Assembly (NCBI GenBank): GCA_947459635.1
Contig: CANHEA010000002.1
Span: forward strand, 1-64,000
Reading direction: 5' to 3'
Length of the DNA: 64,000 nt
DNA from: Flavobacteriaceae bacterium
Lineage (GTDB): Bacteria; Bacteroidota; Bacteroidia; Flavobacteriales; Flavobacteriaceae
How positions within the stretch are numbered: the stretch's first letter is position 1; each line of letters begins with the position of its first letter. Below the pieces are notes generated by a model. That model was not told where the DNA came from. It did not search any database and saw only the letters and a list, made by a program, of their open reading frames with translations. Both the position numbers and the translations under genes were made by a program. Below are positions 43,242 to 52,526 of the stretch, piece by piece.

Positions 43242-43356
43242 CTGAGTAACTGAGTGCCTGAGTGCCTTAGTATTACAGCTACTGAAAAAGAATAGCATAT
43301 TTTAAAGTATAAACTGTTGCTCAGCGACTTAGGTTCTCAGCAACTCAGTAACTAAG
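43242..43356. repeat. Inverted pair of CTNAG octamer arrays (4 + 5 units, exact 8-bp period)
   Basis: CT positions 43242/43250/43258/43266 (CTGAGTAA CTGAGTGC CTGAGTGC CTTAGTAT) and 43320/43328/43336/43344/43352 (CTCAGCGA CTTAGGTT CTCAGCAA CTCAGTAA CTAAG). Confidence 0.85.
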
Positions 43357-43359
43357 ATT

Positions 43360-44151
43360 ATGGCAGAGCAATTATCAGTACCAACCATGGCCGAACTATT
43401 AGCTCAAGGCAAACAACCGGAAGTATTATTTTGGGTTGGATGCGCTGGGAGTTTTGATGATCGAGCAAAGAAAATTACAAAAGCGTTTGTTCGAATTCTG
43501 AATCGAGCTAATGTAGAATTTGCCGTTTTAGGTACTGAGGAAAGTTGCACTGGTGATCCCGCAAAACGGGCAGGAAATGAGTTCTTGTTCCAGATGCAGG
43601 CGATGATGAATATTGAAGTCTTAAATGCTTATGAAGCTAAGAAGATCGTTACTGCCTGTCCACATTGCTTTAATACGCTTAAAAACGAATACCCTGAATT
43701 GGGAGGGAAATACGAAGTTGTGCATCATACTGAATATCTAAAATCTCTTTTAGATTCTGGTAGATTAACCATCGAAGGTGGACAATTCAAAGGAAAAAGA
43801 ATCACATTCCACGATCCATGCTATTTAGGACGTGCGAATAATATTTATGAAGCACCACGCGATCTAATTCAAAAATTAGACGCGGAATTGGTTGAAATGA
43901 AACGTTCTAAAGCCAATGGTTTGTGTTGTGGTGCTGGTGGCGCACAGATGTTCAAAGATGCTGAACCTGGAAATAAAGAAGTCAACATCGAAAGAACCGA
44001 AGACGCGCTCGAAACACAACCTCAAATTATTGCTGCAGGATGTCCGTTTTGCAATACGATGCTTACTGATGGTGTGAAAAACAAAGAGCGAGAAAGTGAT
44101 GTGAAAGTAATGGACATCGCAGAATTAATTGCCAATGCGCAGGATTTATAA
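43360..44151 (+). CDS. (Fe-S)-binding protein with two CCG domains (heterodisulfide-reductase-like)
   Basis: 'FWVGCAGSFDDRAKKI', 'TACPHCFNTLKNEYPELGG', 'FHDPCYLGRANN', 'GLCCGAGGAQMF' and 'IAAGCPFCNTMLTDG'. Confidence 0.92.
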   Translation: MAEQLSVPTMAELLAQGKQPEVLFWVGCAGSFDDRAKKITKAFVRILNRANVEFAVLGTEESCTGDPAKRAGNEFLFQMQAMMNIEVLNAYEAKKIVTACPHCFNTLKNEYPELGGKYEVVHHTEYLKSLLDSGRLTIEGGQFKGKRITFHDPCYLGRANNIYEAPRDLIQKLDAELVEMKRSKANGLCCGAGGAQMFKDAEPGNKEVNIERTEDALETQPQIIAAGCPFCNTMLTDGVKNKERESDVKVMDIAELIANAQDL

Positions 44152-44182
44152 AACGTAAATCCAATCATTTAAATCAAAAACC

Positions 44183-44665
44183 ATGTACGTTCCTTTTGAA
44201 AATTTGCCCGTCGAATCCAAAATTTGGATTTATCAATCCAATAGAAGATTTACTGACGACGAACTCAATGCAATCGAAGTCGATTTGAGATCTTTTGTCG
44301 ATTCATGGGCAGCGCACGGAACAAGTCTAGAAGCTTCTTATTTATTGATGTACAATCGTTTTATTATTCTTGCGGTCAATCAAGATATTCAAATGGCAAC
44401 AGGCTGCTCGATTGATAAGTCGGTTTCCTTCATTCAAGAAATAGAACAAAAACACGAAGTTGATTTACTTGATAAAATGAACGTTACCTTCAAACTAGGG
44501 GAGCACATTGCACACAAACCACTCATTGATTTCAAGAAAATGGCCAAAGACAAAGCTGTTTCCGAAAACACCATTGTCTTCAATAATTTGGTTAATACCA
44601 TCGAAGAATGGAATGACAATTGGGAAGTTCCCGCAAAAGATAGCTGGCACAGCCGCTTCTTTTAA
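44183..44665 (+). CDS. Conserved protein of unknown function (no Walker motifs)
   Basis: Intact ORF 'MYVPFENLPVESKIWIYQSNR...' placed directly after the Fe-S gene. Family seen in Bacteroidota. Confidence 0.7.
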   Translation: MYVPFENLPVESKIWIYQSNRRFTDDELNAIEVDLRSFVDSWAAHGTSLEASYLLMYNRFIILAVNQDIQMATGCSIDKSVSFIQEIEQKHEVDLLDKMNVTFKLGEHIAHKPLIDFKKMAKDKAVSENTIVFNNLVNTIEEWNDNWEVPAKDSWHSRFF

Positions 44666-44676
44666 TTTTTTTAAGG

Positions 44677-47652
44677 ATGAATAAGTCACTTCTCAAGCTA
44701 TTATTTTTCGGCAGCTTCCTTCTTATAGGATGCGCCAGCAAAAAAGCACCAATAACGACAATTCCAACACCTATAGTGCCTGTTCCAAAACCTGTCGTCG
44801 AGAACTTTTTGGGAGACTTTGATTCAGAAATTCAAAAGAAATGGGTTGATAGTATTTATAATACGATGACTTTTGATGAAAAAATCGGGCAGTTATTTAT
44901 GGTTTCTGCTTATTCTAATAAAGATTCGGTGCACGTTAATGCCATCAATAAATTAATACAAGAAAGCAAAGTTGGTGGACTTATCTTCTTTCAAGGCGGG
45001 CCTGTTCGTCAAGCATTATTAACAAATCGTTTTCAATCAAGATCGAGAATTCCACTATTAATCGGAATTGATGCAGAATGGGGATTAGGCATGCGGCTCG
45101 ACTCGACTTATCGCTATCCTTGGAATATGACTTTGGGTGCCATTCAAAATAAGAAATTATTAGAAAAAGTTGGTACGCAAATGGGCGAGGAGAACAAACG
45201 AATTGGTGTTCATTTCAATTTTGCGCCAGTGGTTGACATCAATACCAATCCGAAGAATCCTATCATTGGTTTCCGTTCCTTTGGAGAAGACAAAGTAAAT
45301 GTTGCGGAAAGTGCTTCCGCGCTAATGAAAGGCTATCAAAGCATGGGATTATTGGCAACTGGAAAACATTTTCCAGGTCATGGCGATACAGAAGTCGATT
45401 CGCATCATTCACTTCCAACGATTACATTTTCGAAAGAACGGCTTGAAGACGTAGAACTATATCCCTACAGAAAACTATTTGCAGAGGGTCTGGCATCAGT
45501 AATGGTGGCACATCTTAATGTACCAAGTTTAGAGCCTCGCGAAAACATTCCGTCTTCGGTCTCGCATAACATTATCACCGATTTGCTAAAAAACGAAATG
45601 GGTTTTAATGGACTCATATTTACTGATGCGCTGAATATGAAAGCAGCGGCGAACTTCAGAGCACCAGGTGAAATCGATTTAGAAGCTTTTCTTGCTGGAA
45701 ATGACATTTTGCTTTGTCCCGAAAATGTTCCTGTTGCAGCAGAAAAATTATGTATGGCGTACCAAGACAGCATGATTTCGGATGAAAGATTGGCTTACTC
45801 GGTCAAGAAAATCCTGAAGTACAAATACAAAGCGGGACTTAATTCCTATAAACCTATTCCCATTCCAAATCTATATTCAGATTTGAATCCAGGAAAGAAT
45901 GATGTTTTGCAATACGAACTCTATGAAAATGCGATTACAGTGCTGAAGAATCAAGACGATATTCTACCACTGAAAAACCTCGCAAACGAGAAAATTGCCT
46001 ACGTGAAATTAGGCGACGATGTCAACAGTGCTTTCCTTTCGACACTCAAAAAATATACGAATGTAGTTGAAATTAAAGATGAAGATATCGATTGCTTAAC
46101 GGATGAATTGGTTTTGTATTCTAAGGTTATCGTTGGCTTTCATAAGTCCGATAAAGCATGGAAAAGTCATGCATTCACCGATAAAGAATTATTTTGGTTA
46201 TCTGAAATAGCCAAGAATAATGTGACGATTTTGGATGTTTTTACGAAACCTTATTCTTTAATTCCTGTTCAGTATTTTGATGATATTGAAGGCGTTGTAG
46301 TTTCTTATCAAAATAGCGACATCGCGCAAACAGTTTCAGCGGAACTACTTTTTGGTGGCATTGAATCCAAAGGTAAGTTGCCAGTTTCTATCAATGCAAC
46401 TTTTAAAGCTGGTGATGGACTGACAACCCAAAAATCGAATCGTTTGGGTTTTGCATTACCAGAAAATGTCGGCATGGATTCTGCAAAACTGGCCAAAATT
46501 GAAAGCTATGCCAATTATGCCATAAACAAAAAGATGACCCCCGGAATACAAGTACTTGTGGCAAGAAAGGGAAAGGTTATTTATCAAAGGTCATTTGGTT
46601 ATTTTACGTATGAAAATAAAACTAAAGTAAATAACGAAACGGTTTACGATATCGCCTCATTAACGAAGATTATTGCTACGCTTCCTAATGTGATGCAGCA
46701 ATATGATTCTCAAAAAATCAATATGCAGACCACTTTGGGAGAACTATTGCCAATCTTTAAAAATTCAGACAAACAAGACATTCCTTTTAAGGATTTGTTG
46801 TCCCATTACGCGCGTCTTCAAGCCTGGATTCCATTCTATAAAATGACCTTGGATAGTGCTAAAAATCCGTTGCCAAAATATTATAGAAAAATCGCTAACG
46901 ACCAGTTTTCAAAGCAAGTAGCGGATAGTTTGTTTATGAGAAATGACTATCATGACTCCATTATGAAGATGATTGTCGATAGCAAATTGCTTCCAAAAAA
47001 AGAATACAAATACAGCGATTTTACATTTATCATTCTAAAAGATTATTTAGAAAAAGTAACTGGCAAAAAACTAGAAGTGTTGGTTAAAGAACAATTTTAT
47101 CAATCATTGGGAATGAACAACACTGCTTTCAATCCGCTGAATTATTCCTTCGAAAAAGAGGATATTCCGCCGACTGAAATCGACACGTATTTCCGTCATC
47201 AATTGATCCAAGGTTACGTTCATGATATGGAAGCTGCCATGGAAGGCGGAGTAGGCGGGCATGCAGGGATCTTTTCGAATGCAATGGATATTGCCAAAAT
47301 GATGCAAATGTATTTACAAAAAGGGAATTATGGTGGTCAGCAATACTTCTCTGAAAAAACATTTACTGATTTTAATACCTGTTATTTCTGTGCTGAAGGC
47401 AATAGACGAGGCATTGGCTTTGACAAACCTCAAGCAGCAGGAACTGCAGGACCAACTTGTGGTTGCGCTTCTTTAACAAGTTTTGGACATACCGGTTTCA
47501 CTGGAACTATGGCATGGGCTGATCCAGAGGAAGAATTAATCTATGTGTTTTTATCAAATCGAACCTATCCAGAATCTACTATCAATACATTATCTAAAGA
47601 AAATATTCGAGAAGATATTCAGAAAGTCATTTATGAAGCGATTATTCGCTAA
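44677..47652 (+). CDS. GH3 beta-N-acetylhexosaminidase fused to a serine-type beta-lactamase/transpeptidase-fold domain, lipoprotein
   Basis: Lipobox 'LIGCASK', GH3 'GKHFPGHGDTEVDSHHSLP' and 'FNGLIFTDALNMKA'. C-terminal half has 'YDIASLTKIIATLP' (SxxK) and 'GHTGFTGTMAWADP'. Confidence 0.92.
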   Translation: MNKSLLKLLFFGSFLLIGCASKKAPITTIPTPIVPVPKPVVENFLGDFDSEIQKKWVDSIYNTMTFDEKIGQLFMVSAYSNKDSVHVNAINKLIQESKVGGLIFFQGGPVRQALLTNRFQSRSRIPLLIGIDAEWGLGMRLDSTYRYPWNMTLGAIQNKKLLEKVGTQMGEENKRIGVHFNFAPVVDINTNPKNPIIGFRSFGEDKVNVAESASALMKGYQSMGLLATGKHFPGHGDTEVDSHHSLPTITFSKERLEDVELYPYRKLFAEGLASVMVAHLNVPSLEPRENIPSSVSHNIITDLLKNEMGFNGLIFTDALNMKAAANFRAPGEIDLEAFLAGNDILLCPENVPVAAEKLCMAYQDSMISDERLAYSVKKILKYKYKAGLNSYKPIPIPNLYSDLNPGKNDVLQYELYENAITVLKNQDDILPLKNLANEKIAYVKLGDDVNSAFLSTLKKYTNVVEIKDEDIDCLTDELVLYSKVIVGFHKSDKAWKSHAFTDKELFWLSEIAKNNVTILDVFTKPYSLIPVQYFDDIEGVVVSYQNSDIAQTVSAELLFGGIESKGKLPVSINATFKAGDGLTTQKSNRLGFALPENVGMDSAKLAKIESYANYAINKKMTPGIQVLVARKGKVIYQRSFGYFTYENKTKVNNETVYDIASLTKIIATLPNVMQQYDSQKINMQTTLGELLPIFKNSDKQDIPFKDLLSHYARLQAWIPFYKMTLDSAKNPLPKYYRKIANDQFSKQVADSLFMRNDYHDSIMKMIVDSKLLPKKEYKYSDFTFIILKDYLEKVTGKKLEVLVKEQFYQSLGMNNTAFNPLNYSFEKEDIPPTEIDTYFRHQLIQGYVHDMEAAMEGGVGGHAGIFSNAMDIAKMMQMYLQKGNYGGQQYFSEKTFTDFNTCYFCAEGNRRGIGFDKPQAAGTAGPTCGCASLTSFGHTGFTGTMAWADPEEELIYVFLSNRTYPESTINTLSKENIREDIQKVIYEAIIR

Positions 47653-47687
47653 ATTTGAATTTGATAGTATTCACTTTAAAACACTTA

Positions 47688-47715
47688 TTTGTTGCAATAA
47701 AATAATTTACATTTG
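47688..47715 (+). promoter_or_regulatory. Bacteroidota-type promoter
   Basis: TTTG - 16 nt - TACATTTG upstream of the FN3-like lipoprotein gene. Confidence 0.5.
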
Positions 47716-47735
47716 CTAAAAACTAATTCACTTTT

Positions 47736-48740
47736 ATGAGAAAATATTGTACTTCAGCCGTTTATTTTTTGTTCATTTTTACCTTACTTGTTTCATCCTG
47801 TAGTACAGATGGTGATTCGAATGTCCCAAATGAAGTTGGACCACTAGCAATCACAACGACAGAAGCTACACTTATTAACTTAACAACTGCGACTGTAGGT
47901 GGAAAATTATTATCAACTGGAGGTGGAACTATTATCTCTCGCGGTGTATGTTATTCAACAGAACCAAGTCCAACGATTGAAGATACAAAGATTTCTAAAC
48001 CTGGAAATTTGGGAACGTTTACTTGTCAATTGAGTGGTCTTACAGCTAACACGCAGTACTATGTACGTGCTTATGCTTCGAATGTTTCTGGACTTGCTTA
48101 CGGTCAAGAAATCACATTTACGACAACCTCAGAATTAGTTTCCGCTCCAATTATTACGACAACAGATGCATCGGAAATTACGGAAACATCAGCTATTAGC
48201 GGTGGAAATGTTATTTCAGCAGGAGGATCTGAAATTATTTCTAGGGGTATTTGTTGGGCAACAACTGAAAATCCAAGTATACTCAATAATGTGATTGAAG
48301 CTGCAGGTTCTACCGGAACTTTCACTACGTCTTTAATTGGATTAAACCCAGAAACAACTTACTATGTGCGCGCCTATGCAACCAATAGTGTCGGCACCAG
48401 CTATGGGAATCAAATTTCTTTTGTTACTACAATTGAATCTGCAATTGATTTGCCAGTAGTGATGACTACTGAACCGTTCGAAATCCTTGAAACCTCTGCA
48501 ATCAGCGGCGGTGATGTTACCTCTATTGGAGGTGGACCAATTACGGCACGTGGAATTTGTTGGTCGACAACTCAAAGCCCAACGACTGCTGATAACGTTG
48601 TTCCTGATTCAGGATCTAGCGGTCCATTTGAGAGTGACATAACTGGTTTGTCTTCTGGTACTGAATATTTTGTGCGGGCTTTTGCTACAAATGCTGGAGG
48701 AACTTCATATGGTGAGGAGTTTTCGTTTACGACAAATTAG
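47736..48740 (+). CDS. Lipoprotein with three fibronectin type III-like repeats
   Basis: Lipobox 'LVSSCST'. Three ~95-aa repeats 'TT(E/D)A..I..TSAISGG.V.S.GG..I.SRGICW(A/S)T...YYVRAYATN..GTSYG..ISF.T'. Confidence 0.82.
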   Translation: MRKYCTSAVYFLFIFTLLVSSCSTDGDSNVPNEVGPLAITTTEATLINLTTATVGGKLLSTGGGTIISRGVCYSTEPSPTIEDTKISKPGNLGTFTCQLSGLTANTQYYVRAYASNVSGLAYGQEITFTTTSELVSAPIITTTDASEITETSAISGGNVISAGGSEIISRGICWATTENPSILNNVIEAAGSTGTFTTSLIGLNPETTYYVRAYATNSVGTSYGNQISFVTTIESAIDLPVVMTTEPFEILETSAISGGDVTSIGGGPITARGICWSTTQSPTTADNVVPDSGSSGPFESDITGLSSGTEYFVRAFATNAGGTSYGEEFSFTTN

Positions 48741-48809
48741 ATTAAAAGCACGGTAAATTTTGATTTGTGAGCACATCGTAATTTCGCTTAATAATTTTAT
48801 TTTATATAA

Positions 48810-49232
48810 ATGAAGCAATACCAACTTTTCGCTCTAATATCAATGCTGTTTGCTGGCTTAACCTCCGTAATAGCGAAAGCTGGACTAAAAAACGTGGCAA
48901 GTGATACTGGAATTGCAGTGAGGACATCATTCGTTTTTATCTTAATCTGGCTCAATGTTTTTGTGTTTAATAATGTAAAAGATTTTAGCAATCTTACACA
49001 AAAAGACATACTGTTATTGGGTATTTCAGGAGTAACCACTTCACTTTCTTGGATTTTTTATTACAAAGCAATTAAAATCGGCAATGTGTCTGAAGTGGCA
49101 CTCATTGACAAAGGAAGTATTGTCATTACATTATTGCTTTCCATTTTTTTTCTGAAGGAAATCTTCACCTGGAAAATGGCGCTTGGCGGTTGTATGATTA
49201 TCGGCGGTTTGCTTGTGTTAACGCTCAAATAA
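48810..49232 (+). CDS. EamA-family (half-size) transporter
   Basis: 'SMLFAGLTSVIAKAGLKNV' and 'LGISGVTTSLSWIFYYKAIKIGNVSEVALIDKGSIVITLLLSIFFLKE'. Confidence 0.88.
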   Translation: MKQYQLFALISMLFAGLTSVIAKAGLKNVASDTGIAVRTSFVFILIWLNVFVFNNVKDFSNLTQKDILLLGISGVTTSLSWIFYYKAIKIGNVSEVALIDKGSIVITLLLSIFFLKEIFTWKMALGGCMIIGGLLVLTLK

Positions 49233-49296
49233 TTAACGTAACATTTAGGATTGCACTTCGCTATTTTTACTAAATTCGTTCTACTAAAAATCATCT

Positions 49297-50430
49297 ATGA
49301 AAATAGCTATTGTTTGTTATCCAACTTTTGGTGGAAGTGGCGTGGTCGCTACAGAACTTGGATTAGAGTTAGCGCGACGCGGGCATGAAATTCATTTTAT
49401 TACGTATAGCCAACCTGTTCGACTGGCACTTTTAAATCCAAATGTTCACTATCATGAAGTAAATGTTCCGGAATATCCACTGTTTCACTACCAACCATAC
49501 GAATTGGCCTTGTCAAGCAAATTGGTAGATATGGTCAAACTATATAAGATCGAACTCTTACACGTACATTACGCCATTCCGCATGCCTACGCAGGCTATA
49601 TGGCAAAACAAATGTTGAAAGAAGAAGGTATTGATATTCCGATGGTCACGACGTTACATGGCACCGACATCACGCTAGTTGGAAATCATCCGTTTTATAA
49701 GCCAGCCGTAACATTCAGTATCAACAAATCCGATGTCGTAACTTCTGTCTCCGAAAGTTTAAGACAAGAAACGCTAAAACTCTTTAATATTACCAATGAA
49801 ATTGAAGTTATTCCTAATTTTATTGAACTGAACAAAATCATCGACGACGCTACTATACCTTGCTACCGCTCCGTAATCGCCAAAGAAAGCGAACGCGTTA
49901 TCACGCACATTAGCAATTTTAGAAAAGTGAAAAGAATTCCAGACGTCATAAAAATTTTCTATAAAATTCAACAGCAAATTCCTGCTAAATTGATGATGGT
50001 TGGTGATGGACCAGAAAAGGAAAAAGCAGAAAGACTTTGCCACGAATTAGGGATTCAAGACAAAGTGATTTTCTTTGGAAACAGCAATGAGATTGACCGT
50101 ATTCTAAGCTATTCAGATTTATTCTTATTGCCGTCAGAAACCGAAAGTTTTGGATTGGCTGCTCTAGAAGCAATGGCTTTAAGTGTGCCAGTAATTTCTA
50201 GTAATTCTGGCGGATTGCCGGAGGTAAATTTTGACGGCGTATCTGGTTATCTAAGTGACGTTGGAGATATTGAAAACATGGCGGAAAATGCAATCAAAAT
50301 TCTACTAAGCGACGACACGCTAAACAAATTCAAAACAAACGCTTTGCTAACCGCAAAACAATTCGATATTCAAAACATTTTGCCATTGTATGAGGAACTT
50401 TATCTAAGAGCAATCAGCATTTATGCTTAA
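49297..50430 (+). CDS. bshA: N-acetyl-alpha-D-glucosaminyl L-malate synthase
   Basis: 'YPTFGGSGVVATELGLELARRGHEIHFITYSQPVRL', 'VTTLHGTDITLVGNHPFYKP' and 'LLPSETESFGLAALEAMA'. Confidence 0.93.
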   Translation: MKIAIVCYPTFGGSGVVATELGLELARRGHEIHFITYSQPVRLALLNPNVHYHEVNVPEYPLFHYQPYELALSSKLVDMVKLYKIELLHVHYAIPHAYAGYMAKQMLKEEGIDIPMVTTLHGTDITLVGNHPFYKPAVTFSINKSDVVTSVSESLRQETLKLFNITNEIEVIPNFIELNKIIDDATIPCYRSVIAKESERVITHISNFRKVKRIPDVIKIFYKIQQQIPAKLMMVGDGPEKEKAERLCHELGIQDKVIFFGNSNEIDRILSYSDLFLLPSETESFGLAALEAMALSVPVISSNSGGLPEVNFDGVSGYLSDVGDIENMAENAIKILLSDDTLNKFKTNALLTAKQFDIQNILPLYEELYLRAISIYA

Positions 50431-50443
50431 ACTAAATTCTGCA

Positions 50444-50872
50444 ATGAAAAAGGCGATAACATCATTTTTATTTCTCTTTCTAATATCTTGTAGTACAAGT
50501 CATAAGACTATTGAATCAAAACCTTTGTATGAAATTTTGACGTCCCAAGAAGACGGCGGTGCAACCATTCGCTTTTTTGAAATACTGTCGGAGGAACGCG
50601 AAATCAAAATGCTTCAGAACGATGCGTTTTTGAAAAATAAAATCAATGCAGATGATACCAAAACTGCCAACTTTATCATCTTAAATATGGGTGAAAAAAC
50701 TACACTCGGCTACACCATTTCAATTCAAAATGTGGAAGAAACACCTTTAAAAATTATTATAACAACCGAAGACAACGAGCCGAAATCCAAACAAACAGAA
50801 GAAAAGGAAGTGTTCTATTACCCGTACACCATTGTAAAGGTAAATTCTAAAAAGGAAATTGTTATTCAATAA
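50444..50872 (+). CDS. Hypothetical lipoprotein (protease-complex/inhibitor-like unknown)
   Basis: Lipobox 'LISCSTS'. No family recognised. Start set to internal ATG. Confidence 0.65.
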   Translation: MKKAITSFLFLFLISCSTSHKTIESKPLYEILTSQEDGGATIRFFEILSEEREIKMLQNDAFLKNKINADDTKTANFIILNMGEKTTLGYTISIQNVEETPLKIIITTEDNEPKSKQTEEKEVFYYPYTIVKVNSKKEIVIQ

Positions 50873-50873
50873 A

Positions 50874-50897
50874 AAATCCACTATTTCTAGTGGATCT
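50874..50897. terminator. Hairpin between convergent genes
   Basis: ATCCACTA-tttc-TAGTGGAT preceded by an A-run and followed by a T-rich stretch. Confidence 0.6.
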
Positions 50898-50919
50898 TTC
50901 TTTAATATCTTGTCAATAA

Positions 50920-51402
50920 TTAGAACTGATAACGCACCGAAATAGCAATGTCAGAACCATAGCTGTTTTCGTAGTAGCCACTTCCACCAAACTCTGGTCG
51001 GAAATCTAGCGACAATAATAGTGGAATGTCAAAATCATATTCAACACCAATATCTCCTGCAGCAAAAACAAAAGTGCCACTATCGCTAAAGCCATTCTTG
51101 TTGTATCGCCATGAACCTAATCCAGCGCCACCGCCCGCATACCAATTGAAATTACCATCAATATTCCAAACCCATTGATAAAGTGCAGTCAATTTAGTTG
51201 CGTCTACGTTCTTGCTATTTCTCCATCCTAAGTTACCTTCTAAACGATTTGAATCTCCAATGGCTCTTTGATACGAAACTTCCGCACCAAAACCATCGTT
51301 ATCACCCAATCTCAAACCCAAAGCATTCTCCGAAATTTTTTGCGCTTGACTTGTTAAAACAAAACCTATAAATAAGGATACCGTAATAAATAATTTTTTC
51401 AT
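50920..51402 (-). CDS. Small outer-membrane beta-barrel-like protein
   Basis: Signal peptide 'MKKLFITVSLFIGFVLTSQAQ', alternating strands, C-terminal 'DIAISVRYQF'. Confidence 0.75.
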   Translation of the reverse strand: MKKLFITVSLFIGFVLTSQAQKISENALGLRLGDNDGFGAEVSYQRAIGDSNRLEGNLGWRNSKNVDATKLTALYQWVWNIDGNFNWYAGGGAGLGSWRYNKNGFSDSGTFVFAAGDIGVEYDFDIPLLLSLDFRPEFGGSGYYENSYGSDIAISVRYQF

Positions 51403-51493
51403 TTGCTTACATTTTAGTTGTTGCAAATTTAAACATTAAAAACGGCAAATAATTGTATCGATGAGTAAAAAAAATTACCACAATCATTTTACT

Positions 51494-52357
51494 TTAATAA
51501 GAATTGATTTGCTTCGAAAAAACGATTGACGCCACTATTTGTTGGCTAATATTCGTTTCCATTTCTAACAAATCATCTTCCTCCGTATAATTACATTCGC
51601 TATAACGATACAATTTCCAACGTTTGGAATGATACTCCAAAGCGGTCAAATTCTCCACCCAATCGCCAGAATTCAAATACGTTGTTGCGCCATTTTTATT
51701 TGATTTCTGAACGATTTTTGGCTCATGAATATGCCCACAAATGACATAATCATACTGCTTCTCAATCGCCAAATCTGTTGCTGTGGTTTCGAAATCCGAG
51801 ATGTGTTTCACCGCTTTCTTTACGCTTGCTTTAATCTTTTTAGAAAAAGAATAGGGCTCTTTCCCCATTTTATGCAAACACCAATTCACAAATCGATTGA
51901 TTAAAATCAAGTAGTCATAACCCAATCCACCCAATTTGGCAATCCATTTTGAATGTTGTACCGAAACGTCAAAAACGTCTCCATGAAAAATCCATGCTTT
52001 CTTGTCATCTAAATCTAAAACGAGCTTATCTACAATAGAAAATCCTCCCATCGTCGTGTCGCTAAACTTTCGAAGCAATTCATCATGATTTCCCGTTATG
52101 TAGTAAATTTTGGTTCCTTTACTCGCCAAACTAATAATCTTCTTGATTACCTTCAGATGAACAGCCGGAAAGTACGATTTTCTAAACTGCCAAATGTCGA
52201 TGATATCACCATTTAGCACTAATGTTTTGGGCTTGATTGAATTGAGATAGTTCAACAATTCTTTTGCGTGACTTCCAAATGTTCCCAAGTGAACATCAGA
52301 AATAACAACGAGTTCTACTTTTCTTTTTTTCAAAATAAGTGATTTGAAGTTTAGCAA
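51494..52357 (-). CDS. Metallophosphoesterase, UDP-2,3-diacylglucosamine diphosphatase (LpxH)-like
   Basis: 'VVISDVHLGTFGSHA', 'LVLNGDIIDIWQ', 'YYITGNHDE' and 'YVICGHIHEPKI'. Confidence 0.88.
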   Translation of the reverse strand: MLNFKSLILKKRKVELVVISDVHLGTFGSHAKELLNYLNSIKPKTLVLNGDIIDIWQFRKSYFPAVHLKVIKKIISLASKGTKIYYITGNHDELLRKFSDTTMGGFSIVDKLVLDLDDKKAWIFHGDVFDVSVQHSKWIAKLGGLGYDYLILINRFVNWCLHKMGKEPYSFSKKIKASVKKAVKHISDFETTATDLAIEKQYDYVICGHIHEPKIVQKSNKNGATTYLNSGDWVENLTALEYHSKRWKLYRYSECNYTEEDDLLEMETNISQQIVASIVFSKQINSY

Positions 52358-52526
52358 ATTAAGCTACTTACTATTAACTCTTCGCCATTCATATGTTAAG
52401 AAACTGTAGTAAAATAAGGACTAAAATTAAATTTCTATTAACCGAAACAACTTCAATTGAAGAAGAATTTCCTTCAGACTTTCAATTTTTGAACTAAAAT
52501 GTTACATTTGTTTAAAACCAATCTAG

